From contig CM074188.1 of assembly GCA_037179385.1 (NCBI GenBank), positions 20,539,318-20,603,317 of the forward strand: a DNA stretch of 64,000 bases, given 5' to 3'. The number at the start of each line of letters is the position of its first letter. The stretch's first letter is position 1. This document shows positions 1 through 12,719 of this stretch, piece by piece. Origin of the DNA: Holothuria scabra (lineage: Eukaryota > Echinodermata > Holothuroidea > Aspidochirotida > Holothuriidae). The notes below the pieces were generated by a model. It saw nothing but the letters and a program-made list of their open reading frames with translations, was not told where the DNA came from and did not search any database. A program made the position numbers and the translations under genes.

Positions 1-319
1 CTCTTAGTGTTAAAACAAACACGCGGTCGTCACAGAACTGTGAGGTAAGGTGATATGTAGATGCACAGGGAGAACGTAGTCATGATAGGGTCCAGTCAAA
101 TTTTTTCCTAACAGGAAAAAAGAACATTCAAAATCCCATTGGAAGCGAGTGGAATGAGTGCGGACAAGTGGTATCGAGTTGGGGCCACGAGCTTTCATGT
201 AGGAACTGCTATCACTACCATTGTCCCACATAGCTACGCCGCTGACACTGCCGACGTTATTCACTCAACGCCTTCTTGTTTCCTCATAGCACAACATCCA
301 CCATGTACCGTTCATCTCT

Positions 320-1010
320 GCTCGTGACATTACTTTGATCTTTCGATCAATCAAAAAAAGAAACGGTTTTACTTCAATCAGTTATCCTCTGTCACATACC
401 TGCCTCTCAATGTTTCAACCCCATGGTACAGCGCACTCTGGTTCCTCTTTGACGTTTTATCACCTTGAATCGTGGCCGTGCACTAACTTCCCTAAGCACT
501 GAGGTGAGATGAACTGCATTCCACTTTCATCCTCCACTCGCAATCATACTGTCATGGTGTGGAATTTCTATGACCATCACCAATCAATCACAAAACTGCT
601 TTACGTCAGTCACGCTCCTCCTTCTTTCTACAACTTGATGTCTACCTACCGGTGCAGCGTATTTGAAGGTTTACCACCATGACCAGGAACTAAATTTCCT
701 AAGCACTGTGGTGAAGTCACGTGACCACGTTCTACTTATATTCTCCACTCGCAATCATACTGTCATAGTATGCTTTTACTATGATCCTCATCAATCAATC
801 AATCAAAAAATATTTTACTTGAATCAGTCATGTTCTGCCTTCTACATACCACTCAATGTCTCAACCCCATGATGAGGAGTATTCTTTTTATTCTTTGACG
901 TTTTACTTCCGTTATCGTGAACTAAATTTCGTAAACATTGTTGGTAAATCAATCACATCCTACTCTCATCATCCAGTCAACAACTTCCGACTTTCGTGCC
1001 ACTTTCTATA
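320..1010. repeat. Decayed tandem repeat, about three units of 208-231 bp
   Basis: The phrase CTAAATTTCCTAAGCACTG recurs in variant form near 480, 688 and 918. CAATCATACTGTCAT recurs at 541 and 752, and CTCAATGTTTCAACCCCA at 405 and 853. The spacing gives units of roughly 208-231 bp, each also carrying a CAATCAATCA-rich patch. The units have diverged strongly, so this is an old minisatellite or satellite fragment. The small open frames in it are not credible genes. Confidence 0.75.
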
Positions 1011-1339
1011 AATATTACCGTCACTGCAATTAGGACCTCTAAACGAATCCAAACAGCTTTATCTCGTATTTTCTTCCCATTCAATAGTTCCTACCCCTGT
1101 AGATTGTTAACTCTCAGTAACACAGTTACGAATATTCAGATCAAGTAAGTGTAAGTTAATCTTAAATAGTAACCTGATATTTCATTAAATTAACTTCAAG
1201 TTAAAGGATCAAAGCAGGAATGTAATCACTTGCATTCCTCAGCTTACATCTCATTTGCAACTGTAGCTTGTTGATATTTAGATCACATTATTGTGTAGTG
1301 AGTACATAATTAAAAACAAGTCATTTACTAAGAGTTTTG
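1011..1339. other. Unassigned AT-rich spacer
   Basis: I see no open frame, repeat copy or clear regulatory site. A short inverted pair (AGGAATG...CATTCCT near 1218-1240) is too small to call. Confidence 0.5.
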
Positions 1340-1480
1340 AGGGCGGCCTAGCTTCTGACCAATTGGTTTAAGTCAAGCCAGCCACTGACCTTTTTTCTAG
1401 TTGTGGCTCACGGACTTGTTTTCCCTTCTCTTGTTTTCCCTCTATTGCTGATGCTGAGCACCAAGCACAATGTCAATGAA
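1340..1480 (-). mobile_element. tRNA-derived SINE, 3' part only, reverse orientation
   Basis: Read in reverse, the stretch carries the 3' body shared with the copies at 17.1, 31.0, 31.7 and 53.6 kb. Diagnostic words on the + strand are CCAATTGGTTTAAG, AGTTGTGGCTCACGGACTTG and GCTGAGCACCAAGCACA. The tRNA-like head with A and B boxes is absent, so this is a truncated copy. It is closest to the reverse copy at 31693-31835, which shares the CATTGGTTCAAGTAGAGCCAGC segment. Confidence 0.75.
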
Positions 1481-2253
1481 CATGTAAGAACATCAGCCGT
1501 AGGGTGGGCACCGTTTACCATGCATTTTCTTCTTGCACAGGCCCAAGTATTAATGAGTCCACTAACGTCCACAAGATCAACTTAGCGGGTCATCCATACC
1601 GTTTTAGTGATTCAATTATCTTTGGTAAATGAATGAGGAAAATTGTGACGTACAACTTGTATTCCTTTCCGTCTGCCGGAGGACTCCATGCTGAGTTGTT
1701 AGAATAAGCATGTGGCTACAACGATAGGTACACACAACTCGAAATATATTGTTTTCATGATAGTTTCCTCAAAGGTAGCCGTTAACGATACTACTGGCTC
1801 ATGGAACCTTTGAAAACAGTTTAGGTTAATATTTCCCCCTACTCTCTAAATTGCACAAGGGTTCCAGTGGATGAATAAAGTTTCAGTTTTGGTTTAATTT
1901 GCCACGTGCACAATTTTTAAAGAGATGCCGAGGTGATATCGATTAGTTAATAAGAGTGTTAAAGAGTGCTACCACATGACAATGCTTTTCACGAGCAAAT
2001 CCATTGGGGGCTTCCCTAAATTGAGCAACACGTTGGTGTTTAAGGTTTTTTGTGCAATAATACCAATGGTTTCCTACTAACATTCAGTGGAATGGAAGGG
2101 CCATTTCCCAGCGGCCTGTGGGCCGGGAATCGTGGAAACATTTGCTCGCGCTTCGAGTGAACTTATATCGGCGGTGGCAGCATGATCGCCAACTCTTCTG
2201 ATTGCCTACCATAACGGGACAAATTGTAAGGCTACGATGTTAGGTACACACGG

Positions 2254-2349
2254 TACACTCTAAAAAATGCGTGGTGAAAATTTCCTGGTTAAGCCTTTGG
2301 TAACATAATTCTGGTGACTTTCACCAATAATCCTGGTTAATATTTTCCG
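2254..2349 (+). mobile_element. Partial CACTCT-ended element with CCTGGT/ACCA interior
   Basis: The stretch opens with TACACTCTAAAAAAT, the same word that closes (inverted) the element ending at 6562. It continues with GTGGTGAAAATTTCCTGGTT and two further CTGGT words. No matching right end is visible, so it is a fragment. It belongs with the elements at 6251-6562 and 22704-22914. Confidence 0.55.
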
Positions 2350-4780
2350 TCTTTGCTCGAGCTCGTTTCCGATTGGCTGATTTGTCCAGCCATTGTAAAT
2401 TATGATAATTACCCTGACTATACGTTAGACAATCCGGCCCGCTGCGGCAACATTCAAGACGCAGAAATGGCGAACAACGCAGTTAATACATCAGCAATTA
2501 CAAACAAACGTGACCGACAAATTAGAAGAATGGAATCTACCAAGCTTTGGAGATATTTTGAAGGTAAATATGTGAAGTTAATGTTGTTTATGGCAGCTCT
2601 GTTGGACACCTCTCAGTTGACTTCTGTACGCCTAGCCTAGGCCAGTATAAAGGCTCTTTAGGGGCAAGGTGTAAGTCAGAGAGCAGTGCAAACCCTAGAT
2701 TGCCTCATATTAATAGTACATTTTAATGCAAGAATATCACTAGTACGTCCAGTTTGGACTCCCAGTATTTTCAGTCCTGACCAAACCCTGTCTGTAGGTA
2801 TACGTCTGAGCAAAATTCACTGTACGCTGCACTGTGTACACAATGTACAGTATTGTGTACAGTATTAGCACTCACACAGTACGTGAGTTGTTCAATGTGG
2901 CTAAATCTTTCATAAACTAGTTACGGCAGTGGCTATACTCGGCAGGCCATTACAGAAAGGTAGCATGCTTTGTGTATGCATGCTTTTTAAATTGTGCAAC
3001 AGTGCTAGCCTAGTTGTTGTACCGTGGTCCAATGTGTGTGCGTTGCCTGGTACTGCCCATCTGCCAACTGGCTTTGCTTTAACACGAACACAGGCAAAGG
3101 AGGAGTCCAATTTCCCTCCCGCTCAGTTTTAGCACTGCAGCTCTGTTGTACATGTAGCCTACAGTACATGATAGTGTACCGAAAGTACAGACATATTGTT
3201 TGTGATGGTCATTCAAGTGTCACGGTTGGTAAGGTTCTCACAATAAATGATGGAACCCGTTTCCAGTAACTGAACTCAATCAACTGTGACCCATAGAGTA
3301 ACCGTCCAGCAAACAGTTTGGTATTTGTGTTGTTTAGAGTGGACAAAATGCACAATAAAAGCTGCAACTTTCTCAAAAGATTTTGTTTTTATCGCAACTT
3401 AACACTCAACATGCAGCTTTCAGTTTTACTTAAAACTGATTCCAGTAAATGCTGAATTACATGAAACACTGAATTGTTGGCTATGTGAAACAGCTAATTT
3501 AGTCAACCACAATAATGCTTGGCAAGAACAGGCCTCCTTTAGGGGCTTTTTGCTTAGAGTGTGCTGTGATACAAAATAATCTGCCACAGAAGTGCAATAT
3601 TTGTCACTATTGAATCAAGACATAAAGACATTTACAGGTTAATTATTTGATATTGTGTCGTTATAGCAAGTCTCTTAAAGCAGTGCTCTCATGAGGGGCT
3701 TTATGGAGCTAGCTGCCTGCCCTGGATGAAGGTTGCCACCCCCTGAAAATGAAAGCAACTTCGCCCTCAAAAAAGACCCCATCCTACTGAAAGTAAAAAA
3801 TTAGATCTTTCCTGTTTGGCAGGAAATAATATTTTTTTAAGGGATAAATGTGATTGGTGATTGTGTTTGCACAAAATGCGCGTTCCTCTCCTTTCTCTTG
3901 AAAATATGTGCAACATACTGTAAAGGTACAGTACATACCGGTACATGTTGAGTTGGTGCAGTGAGCTAACTTTGGCATCAACCCCGGCCTCTGATACTGT
4001 TGGGTGGTGTTAAAATCATGCCAGTCTACAATCTTTCTAAACAACTGTAACTGTAATTTTGACATGGACATAAGAAACAGGGGCTGGGAGCTAAATTCCC
4101 TTAGTCAAAACTCAAAGTCGTGTGGGGGAGATCAAGATGCTCCCACCCCCTCACAAGGACGAATTACTGACACTTTTTCTTTTTTAGTTAAAAAATTGGC
4201 ATTAATTTTACCAATTACATCTAAGGACCCCCAAGTATTCAAAAGTCTCCTGAGAGAGGCTGTCTAAAGCAATTTTCTTTATCACCCCCACCTGCCAGCT
4301 ATCATAGCTGTCACTACGAACTACAAGTGTCTTAATCTTTAGTACTGAGGAATTTTAATTATGGGAGCAGGAAAACTCTTTGGGGTGTAGGCCTAACAGT
4401 TTCAGATAGGCTTCATGGTTGATTGGTGTAAGGTTGCAGACCCTCACCCCCCCGTCCCCATATGGAAATGCTTGGAATTTTTAAGCTCGTTAGATAAAAT
4501 TTGGTGGCGTTTTATGTTTGATTTTTATTGACAACTGAATTTTGCACTAACAGTATAAAACAAATGCAGCAAGGGGTTTTCTTCCTTGAATTCAGATGGT
4601 GATGCCAGAAGCAAATTTAGCATAATACAATCATTAAAGCCTTAATACATTGTTGCATTCTTATTTCTTGCAAATGTGAAAAACAAGCATGAGATGAATT
4701 AGCTCAGATAACAAGATTCTCCGTCACCAGAACTTTTTAGAAAACTTACAATAATATCTAATTCAATTTTTTTTCCTTCT
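2350..4780. other. Unassigned region without a recognisable gene
   Basis: Open frames here are all under 100 codons and none shows a recognisable domain. Clusters of GTACA/TGTAC words occur at 2830-2875 and 3905-3945. GCCACCCCCTGAAAATG near 3735 looks like an eroded end of the GGCG-type transposons seen elsewhere in the window. Confidence 0.5.
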
Positions 4781-4785
4781 TACAG

Positions 4786-5287
4786 CTTTTAATTGAAGAC
4801 GTTGCCCAGCCAGCTGTTAGAAGGCATGTAAACTGTCAAGGAATTAAGTTAGCTGAGAAATTTTTTTTTTTTGGATAATCTGAAGCCTAACCCAGGCATA
4901 ATAATTCTCTTTGGAAAGTTCACCGATACTGTACTGTTGGAACTTCAAGTGGAGCTCTAAAATCAAACACAGAAGTGAAGGCTGCAGATTTCTCCAGTAT
5001 GTCAAATCGAGTACTTTTACAGAAGTCTTGATAATGGTTTTTCACAAAGCGAAATTATGAAACTGTTTAAGAGAGCCGTATACCAGCTTGAGATTTCACA
5101 AACTTGTCAGCGAGTTTTAGCATGCACCAGCTACAGTAACTCTACAAAAGATGCAGAATGTTACTTAATACCTGTGCGGCAACAGTGTTTGATGAAATAT
5201 ACAGAAATTTTAGAACTAATTTGAAACATTTGCATGGTGTAAATGACATGCAGCATGCAATTTCTTATTACGTGACTGGAAAATAAA
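4786..5287 (+). other. Possible 3'-terminal exons of an unrecognised gene
   Basis: A strong acceptor (pyrimidine run, then TTACAG at 4780-4785) opens an exon-like 42-nt stretch that is open in frame and ends at CAT|GTAAAC (4827/4828). Further on, a frame is open for 81 codons from 4979 to the TGA at 5222-5224, with an internal ATG at 5057 giving 55 residues. AATAAA follows at 5282-5287. A second frame is open over about 4917-5029 and ends where the first becomes attractive, as a frameshifted pseudogene would. No family is recognised. ORFs of this length are expected by chance at this base composition, so the splice and poly(A) signals are the only real support. Confidence 0.15.
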
Positions 5288-6250
5288 ACACTCATAATTC
5301 CAGCTCTTCACTGGGCCTACGGAAAAGTGTCAGTCCTCCCGGGAAAACTTGTTCACGTCTACCTACTGTACTGTATCACAACAGAATCTGTCCATTTGAG
5401 CAACTTTTCATACATACAACTTTTCTGTATGAAGCAGTCACTAATTTTAAATATCGCAACCGTCTGCAGCGCATTTTTCTGAACATGAAATTTTGGAAGC
5501 AACTTCACAATGTTACAGACGCTTTGCAAGCAAAACAGGAAAAATATAAGTGAAGACTTGAAAATGCCCCTTGCACTTGTTTGATATACATGGTGAACTG
5601 AAACAGCCAACCCGTTCAATCTGCAATAGAAAATGGACCTTCAGTGACTATTTATAGTTGCTATTATGTTCACAGTGCAATTGTTTTTGTTTTTGCAATT
5701 GGCAATGCATGGATTCTGGATTCTTTTGACATTTCATTCTGTATCTAGAACTGTATCCCATGAGCTTGAACATTGTAATTGCTAAAGTGAATATACGGAT
5801 GTTGCTCTGCTTTGAGGAGGAACTGGATAGGGACAAGACATTTAAAAGAGTACAAAAATAGCATGCAAGCTGGACATTCATTTTAATGGAAATAACCAAA
5901 TTCCAGAGTACGTTGGGCTTATGCCCCCTTCCCACCTGTAATGCTGATACAAATTTCACTAACGTCTAACAGTGTGATGTTTCATATCAATGATTTCTTA
6001 GGTTAATGCAGGGCAAAAGCTTTTGTCTTGAGCATTTCTTTAAAATATTACCACTAAACTTCAGCATAAAACCATGTTTTGGTGTTTGTGACCAACAGAA
6101 GAGGTAAAATAAATAAAAAAAATCATCAAGATAAAGCTGTTATGTATTATATATGTGTCTTACTGTATTTTTCTTCCAGGTAAAATATGTAATTAATTAA
6201 CCATTTAGACGATACTAATCAATTTAAAAGATAAATCTGTTCAGACATTT
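5288..6250. other. Unassigned spacer
   Basis: Two reverse open frames (86 and 103 codons) lie here. Both are low-complexity or hydrophobic with no domain. No repeat copies are recognised. Confidence 0.4.
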
Positions 6251-6562
6251 CACCAGGATCTGATATGCTAAATCTGGAGCAGCGCGAGAAACAAATGTAT
6301 ACAGGCCTAAGCAACAATTTATAAGGACATCCGATAAAATTACCAGGAAATGATGCTAAATTTTACCAGGAATGGTGTTAACTTAACCAGGGAGTTTCAC
6401 CAAGGTTTCCTGGTGAAAGTTACCAAGATTTTGGTGTAAATATGTTCACCAGGAAATCCTGGTAAAATTCACCAGGATTATGTTGGTGCAGTAGCAACAT
6501 GGAGGCTGGTGAAATTTTCACCAGTTCCTGGTAAAATTTCACCAGGTATTTTTTAGAGTGTA
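6251..6562. mobile_element. CACTCT-ended element saturated with ACCAGG/CCTGGT
   Basis: The right end ATTTTTTAGAGTGTA (6548-6562) is the inverse of the left end at 2254. Between 6342 and 6546 the word ACCAGG occurs six times (6342, 6365, 6386, 6448, 6471, 6541) and its complement CCTGGT three times (6409, 6458, 6527), with further half-words such as TCACCAGT. The interior can therefore fold back on itself in many registers. An outlying CACCAGG at 6250 suggests the left boundary, but no left terminal repeat is seen. There is no coding capacity. It is probably a non-autonomous DNA transposon. Confidence 0.6.
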
Positions 6563-6689
6563 TATTGTGGCACGCCTATTTACAACAGCAACACCATAGT
6601 AATATGTCTCCTCGTGGATAAGAAATAATGTAAAATGTATGCACCAAACCATATATTTTCAAATTAAATTTCAAACTTTCATACTTGGA

Positions 6690-6800
6690 AGGGGAACAAC
6701 CCCTCCCACGCCTCCAACTCTTCCATGTAGGCACGCCCAGTCTCGGCCGCCTCCCCCCCCCCTCGCAAAAATTGCACCCCATGACAAATTCCTGGATACG
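6690..6800 (-). mobile_element. Fragment with GCGTATCCAGG end (reverse)
   Basis: In reverse, the stretch begins TGCGTATCCAGGAATTTG, followed by a GC-rich run with a long G tract (C10 on the + strand near 6750). This end word is one of a dozen GGCGTA(G/T)CCAGG-like ends in the window. The 75-codon reverse and 64-codon forward frames here are by-products of this low-complexity stretch. Confidence 0.4.
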
Positions 6801-6804
6801 CACA

Positions 6805-8655
6805 TAAATAGTTTAATTGGCATTACTAATTAGTGGAATTATTTTTCCAAAAGTTAAAATCTTGGAATTTAAGTTTTTAACAATGCCTAATTCTAACGCT
6901 TTTGTAAATATTTTGAAACAGTGTCCACATAATGATTTTTTAAAAACGAAGTGGATCGTTATTTACTCACTAGTGAAACAATAACGTGTATGTTGGATGT
7001 GTAATTTGTCTACGTTTGATCATTTTTCCATGGCGTGTGGAGAAAGTCTGTACAGTTTTGCAACCATTTAGTCAATCTCAAGAGCCAACTCCATGTGCCC
7101 CTTTCAATTGTCACTTGAGTGTAATGGTGCCCCCAAAAATTCTCGACTTGCATTTTATTTCAGTGAGCTATCATTCAGTAAGCCTGCACAGAAAGTTGAA
7201 CAAACTATGCATAAGTTTAAACAATGAAAAAAAAAAAAACAGTGATTCTGCATGAGAGAAATTAGCACACCAAAAGTAGTGTAGCGAACTAGATTATAGG
7301 TAGCTGGTCATTGATATCAAAATGATTGGGTACTAGGCTAGTTCTTCTTAATTCCTGCAAGGTAGAGTTGTTACCAAACTGTGAATCGAATCACACCCAG
7401 CAAAAGCTTAAAAAACTTGAAAAAGCCAAGACAATTTCGCCCATTGAAAAATGACCACCTTCTAAAATGGTCTAAAATAGTTGTGCTTGATTTACCGTAA
7501 AAGAATAAGTTGGTTAAAACTCTGTAATGAAGCTACAAACAGCAGCATCCATTCCGCGCTTCTTCATTCTTTTTTATAATGTATCAATGGATTGGAACTG
7601 GAAACAAGAGTCACTTTCAGTGACTTATCCCCTGAGAAGACGGAAAGTGGAGTAGTGACAATTGATTAAGTATCTGACCCTTTGGGTAACAGCAAATTGT
7701 TGATGAGTGTTGCATAGAACAGTCAAAACATACATTCGACCTGACATAATTTTATCAAAAAAAAAAGCATTCATATTTCGGCGATCCCTCGGGAACATAT
7801 CTTGCGTTTTACTGACTCTTAAGCTGACCCTGTGATGTTCTCTTCATAATGATCCTCAAACAATGTGGTGTCTAAAGTCAAATGGGAATTCTTTGTACGT
7901 AAACCTCTTCCAACTTGTAAATGGAGTCTTTTTTGAAGTTTCTAAAGTGTTACGTAGAAGATGTATATTTTAATTCTCTCTTGTCCTGAGGGTTTAAGCT
8001 CGTTACTTTGCTGTATGGTTCGTTTCCTCAGATATTTCAATTTCCATTCCCTTGCTAAGAGCAAAGTGTTTTTCTTGACGGTAATACTACTTATAAATTT
8101 TTCAGATTTTTTAAACATTGGGTTGGCATACATAAACTTGACGTGATCCCGCTGTCTATTCCTTAATTCCCTACATAAGACCTCTCCTTTTTGAAAAAAA
8201 ATGAAAAAAAAAAAAAAGCGTGCACTACTGAATTTGAAGACTTAAATTCCGATACGTTTTGAAAGGAAAATTTCAGAAACTTCAGATACTTTAATTCTCA
8301 TTAATCTGTTTATGTTTACTTTTAAATTTAAGGTGCGATTGTTATTACATTTAAATTTTCTATTCGTTATAAATTTACTCGACTCAAACCTCCTTGTTGT
8401 TAGAACTTCATCTCTCACAAGAGTCAAAATTATATCATTTAATGTAAAATCTACAGCCAACTGTTCTCTTATTTTAAGTTTGCGACACATGTTTAATTAT
8501 TGATTGATAGTCACACATCCTTAACAAGCATGCTATCAATGCAAATTCGAAAAAGTTGAATGACTTCTAGTTATATCCTTTGGCTTTGCAGATTCATGAA
8601 TAGGATTAGCAAACATGCCAGCCACCATCATGTTATAAGTTTCACACGAGACTGA
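6805..8655. other. Unassigned AT-rich region
   Basis: No recognisable gene or repeat copy is seen. Short A runs occur near 7230, 7757 and 8196-8215. Mutually antisense open frames around 7942-8146 and 8242-8503 are unsupported. Confidence 0.4.
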
Positions 8656-8659
8656 TCGT

Positions 8660-9063
8660 TCTGCTATCTCGCATGCGCGCAAAAATGTCAGTGATTGGTG
8701 CTAATCAAATATCGTGTGTTAGACGTTTCATTCGCGAGACTGCATTACTGAATAGTTTGTTCCGATAAAGGCGCGGGCAAAGAATGGGTTTTGTGAAATG
8801 TGCGAGAGCTCTCTCTCTGGTATGAGGGTAGTTTCTTTTTTACCAGCGTAAATATCGAACGTTTTCTTTTACGGAGGCTGCTTAATGGCCGAAAAAGAAG
8901 AGGTGCTTGTTTTAAGCCGCAAGGAGTTCTGGTTTATTTCTTCGATCTTGGAATACGCTCAAGTGGGTACTTTTTAAGTCTCGTGTTTACGAAAATTGAT
9001 TGTGTTAAATCGATGAAGCTGTTTGGATGGATAATAACATTAATGATTAACTTTCCCACTGAG
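8660..9063 (+). promoter_or_regulatory. Promoter-like patch with possible first exon
   Basis: CpG-bearing sequence includes TCGCATGCGCGC (8669-8680), close to the NRF1 consensus, and an inverted CCAAT box GTGATTGGTG (8691-8700). GAAAGAATGGG and GCGCGGGC follow near 8770. An open frame of 97 codons starts at 8800, and CACTGAG|GTAGGT at 9063/9064 is a fair donor inside it. I cannot identify a downstream acceptor or a protein family, so the direction and the exon are inferred. The motif cluster stands out from the AT-rich flanks. Confidence 0.25.
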
Positions 9064-9064
9064 G

Positions 9065-11668
9065 TAGGTAGTATACAACTTTTCCTAGTTTAAGTTTCAC
9101 CCTTAGAAATATTGAATCTTTTCGTAAATGATTCTCATGAAAAAGACTTCTATAATGTGAGAAATTCAAGTATTTGGCGGTACATTAAGCCGGGAAAGAA
9201 ATCGTTGTCTTGTAAGAATGTATTATGAGGGCAAATTGTAGAAACATCTTAGTTCAAGTGGGAATAAGACAAACGTAAGAAACATCAGATATGTAGAAAT
9301 TGTGCTGACGACACACTAAAATCAAGAAAGGACCCTTTCACATCCGCAACCAAATTTAAAGAAATACTCGTTTTGTCCCAATATTTACGACGTTCCAAGC
9401 CATTGAAATAAAAAACAGTGTTATTTTGAAAGAATCGACAAATTACTTTGTTTCAACTGAACTGACAATATGCTGTACTTATATTCCTCTTGGTTGTAGA
9501 ATATAAAGCTTGTTGTTCTCTACGATAAGGCTGTGAATGTATTCTTTCATTGATAGTGAATAACATCTATTTAACATGCAGTCCTATTTCAAAAGGACTG
9601 ACATTCATAGCATAAAATATTACCTTGAAGGAACGATAAGTTTCTTGAAACATTTTTTTTTTTCAATCCAATTCATTCTCAATTAAATTCTGAGCAAGAG
9701 TAAACTGAGCTTTAACTAAAAGAATGTTTCATCATAGTCCAACGTTGTGATTAGTGGCCATATACACGTAGCAACCTTGTTTTCGATACAACCATGGAAT
9801 TCTTTACCCCAAAATATTAAGAAAATCTTTCACACAACAGAAATTTGCACGATGATTATTAGTTTTTCTTACTTGAAGAACTTGTTCAATGTTTTATGGC
9901 CTGTTGAACTATTAGTTTAGCAAGGCAAATCAAAGTTCTGGAACAAAACCTAAATTTCCTGTGTTCAACCCTGAAAGGTCCTTTAATAAAAATAGTTTAA
10001 ATGAGTTCCTATTCATGTGTAGTCTTGAAAGCAATATAGCTCCAGTTGCCAAAGATTGGATGGATGAGGGAAGACGAAATACGAGACTGCATATGAGAGA
10101 CTGTGTATTACTCCCAAAAGAAATGTAAAACATCATTTGTGTAGAAGCCTGTCGTTAAATCTTTAACCATCGATTGATGAACTCCAGTCATTAAACGACT
10201 CTCTTCAGTGAGACCTTTGTGCAATATTATATCCATATCTCATTGAAACATATGTTTTTATTCATCAAGCTTCGACATTGTTGTTAAAATGAAGCATCTT
10301 TTTTAAATCTGCTCCATCCATCTTCTTTGGATATACATTCAATGATTCTTATTTCTCAGACACGTCTTAACAGTACAATAACCTTTCCCCGTCACAAGAG
10401 ACCAGCCACCTAAACAAAGGTTAATCGATTTTCATACCTTTTCCCTATTTTCGTTTTTTAAGGATGTCTGTCGTTTCCAACCACGTCATAAAAAACATTC
10501 CTTCTAAACATGTCGTTTCATTTCTTTTCACTTTCGTTCTCGTCTATTTATTAATTTATCGATTCATGTTTGTGTCGTGAATGTCTTTGGGCATTGCTGT
10601 GAGAGCGACACGTCACAACATCCGACTCATTTTGAAGCTTGAAATTATGTCAGAGTGCTTGCTCCTAGCGATAAATGAACTTTCATGTATAGTATGCCTA
10701 AGTTTTTTGGTGACATCTGAATTCAGAGAATTACCCAAAGAGAATGCAATATTTCGTGCCCGTCAAAATATGCGAAGTTTTTTGCCAGCCTATACACTAT
10801 TTTGTGTCAGATTGGAACTTGCCGCGGCCACACAAAACGTTGATTTTCTTTAAAACACATTGTACAATTTTTATGTGACCATAGTATATGCACAGACGTT
10901 TACTGGGCTTACCTCATCAAGCTGCCAATGTATACAATATATCAATTGTAGCTGTTTACTTGTGAGTTGGATGTTGAATTCAGTTTCCCCAGCAGGTTAC
11001 TGGAAATGATAGGCTATTTGGACCAGGGAAAGATTCAATTCAGGATTTTCTGAAATGAAAGTGGTTTTGCCACTGGTAAGGGCAGTGTGCACGTTTGGGC
11101 ATACGAAATTCCAAACTGAGATATAAGGAATGATGAGATCGTAGGCCAAATATTCCTCTTACCATGTAGTGTTTAAGTTCAAACTTTTGGGCTCAAAAAT
11201 TTCTATTTGTATGACACGTTGTAGTCTTTACAAGCCTCATATGGAATGAAAACTTCACGCTGGAAATTTATGGAGACCGACTACAAGCACTCAACCAGCC
11301 TTTACACAAAACCTCACATCACTCAAGACAACAGTTTAAGTATACATAAAAAACTATGAACATGCAAATCGCAATACCATTACCGAATTTTAAAAGATTG
11401 TATATTCAAGACAATGGATCGGTCTTAAAATTGCAATTACCCCGAAATACTTTTCTCTGTATTTCCAATTAAACCATAACAACTGCAAAATGACTTCAAC
11501 TACATAAAAAATAATTTTCGTTGTCCGGTGTTCAGGTGTTGTTCTGTATAAAAAATGCTTTCATCGAAAAATATCGACGGAAAACATGAAATTTAGCCTG
11601 TGAGGTAGAATTTCTCACATTTCCCCACAAAGGAAATAATTTTTCGGTTTTCGTGAACATTACTTGAT
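9065..11668. other. Unassigned region
   Basis: This is AT-rich sequence with no credible gene. A reverse-strand donor-like site (GATGAG|GTAAGC, around 10905-10918) and a forward 90-codon frame (10581-10853) are isolated and unsupported. Confidence 0.4.
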
Positions 11669-11736
11669 CTAAGATTCATGAATAGGAGCATGAAAGTACT
11701 TCCTAAGATTCATGAATAGGAGCATGGAAGTACTTC
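11669..11736 (+). repeat. 34-bp tandem duplication
   Basis: Two adjoining 34-bp units (11669-11702 and 11703-11736) read CTAAGATTCATGAATAGGAG plus a 14-base tail. They differ at one base (GAAAG versus GGAAG). The second unit runs into a perfect 22-bp palindrome at 11721-11742, centred on AGTACT. The near identity points to a recent duplication. Confidence 0.9.
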
Positions 11737-12480
11737 CATGCTAGGAGGAGGGATAAGTGGGACCATGAAATCATTATGTAAAGGAAAAATTGAACCTCAC
11801 TCATATTGCAAAATATGTGGAGACAACGACTGTCTAGGCCTTCCCTTGAGTGTAAGCCTTCGCATCTAAGCATTAAAAGGGGCTTCACAGGTTGTGGATC
11901 TGGAGTTAGCTGGTAAACATGAAAAAAGGGGAAGTTAATTGGTCTGGGTGTTTCTCAGAACTACAGTAATGATTCAATAACAATAACGACTTAATGACTG
12001 AGGGTGGGTAGAGTCCACTGTCATCATCCTGACAATCCAAACGAAATAAAAAAAAATGAAGCGATCAGAAAAATCTGGGATGAAGTATTGGACAAAATTA
12101 GTGCAATACCTTTGCTTCTTTTAGAGTTAGTCATTACTCCCCGATTTCTTGCCATTTGGTTTAGTGCCTAACTGAGGCTCGACGAAAATTCAGGATACCA
12201 ACCAAAGTAAATTTCTTTTCGAACAAAAGGACATCAAAGTGATGCTATCAACTACCGATTGCATGTATTATGAGCTGATTGAAAAGGGAACTAAATTATC
12301 ATTGGTACATATTTTTAGCATCAAATCTGACTAGCTAATGGATAATGCGGAAATTGTGCCGAGATACGTCAATGCATGGTAGCAATCCAGTAGCTCTTGA
12401 AAAGAAATATTAAAGATGACATGTCGTCTACCCGTGTGGTAACTTCGACTGGCGAACCGATTCGATACACTATCGATAAT

Positions 12481-12711
12481 AGGTGCGTTCGATTAAGCTG
12501 CTCGAGCCTGCTCACCTGGCTCAGCCAGGTATCGATCTTTCGGAAAAGTGATCTTAACGTCATCAAAACGTCACAACTTCAGTGGGCTAAAACGACCAGC
12601 CATCCGAGGTGGTTTAGTTGAGCCAGTGACGTATTTTACGCCACATTTCGTCCAGTCAAGAAACTGGTTGAGCCAGTTTAGCCGACTCGAGCCGCTAAAT
12701 TGAATGCACCT
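12481..12711. mobile_element. MITE with about 47-bp terminal inverted repeats
   Basis: The left end AGGTGCGTTCGATTAAGCTG and the inverse of the right end AGGTGCATTCAATTTAGCGG match closely. The match continues through GCTCGAG and ACTGGCTCA for about 47 bp. The element is about 231 bp with no coding capacity. The GGTGC(A/G)TTC terminus resembles Harbinger/hAT-type MITEs. The flanks (ATA / TTA) do not give a clean target duplication, so the superfamily is left open. The antisense open frames across it are by-products. Confidence 0.8.
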
Positions 12712-12719
12712 TATGTCAC

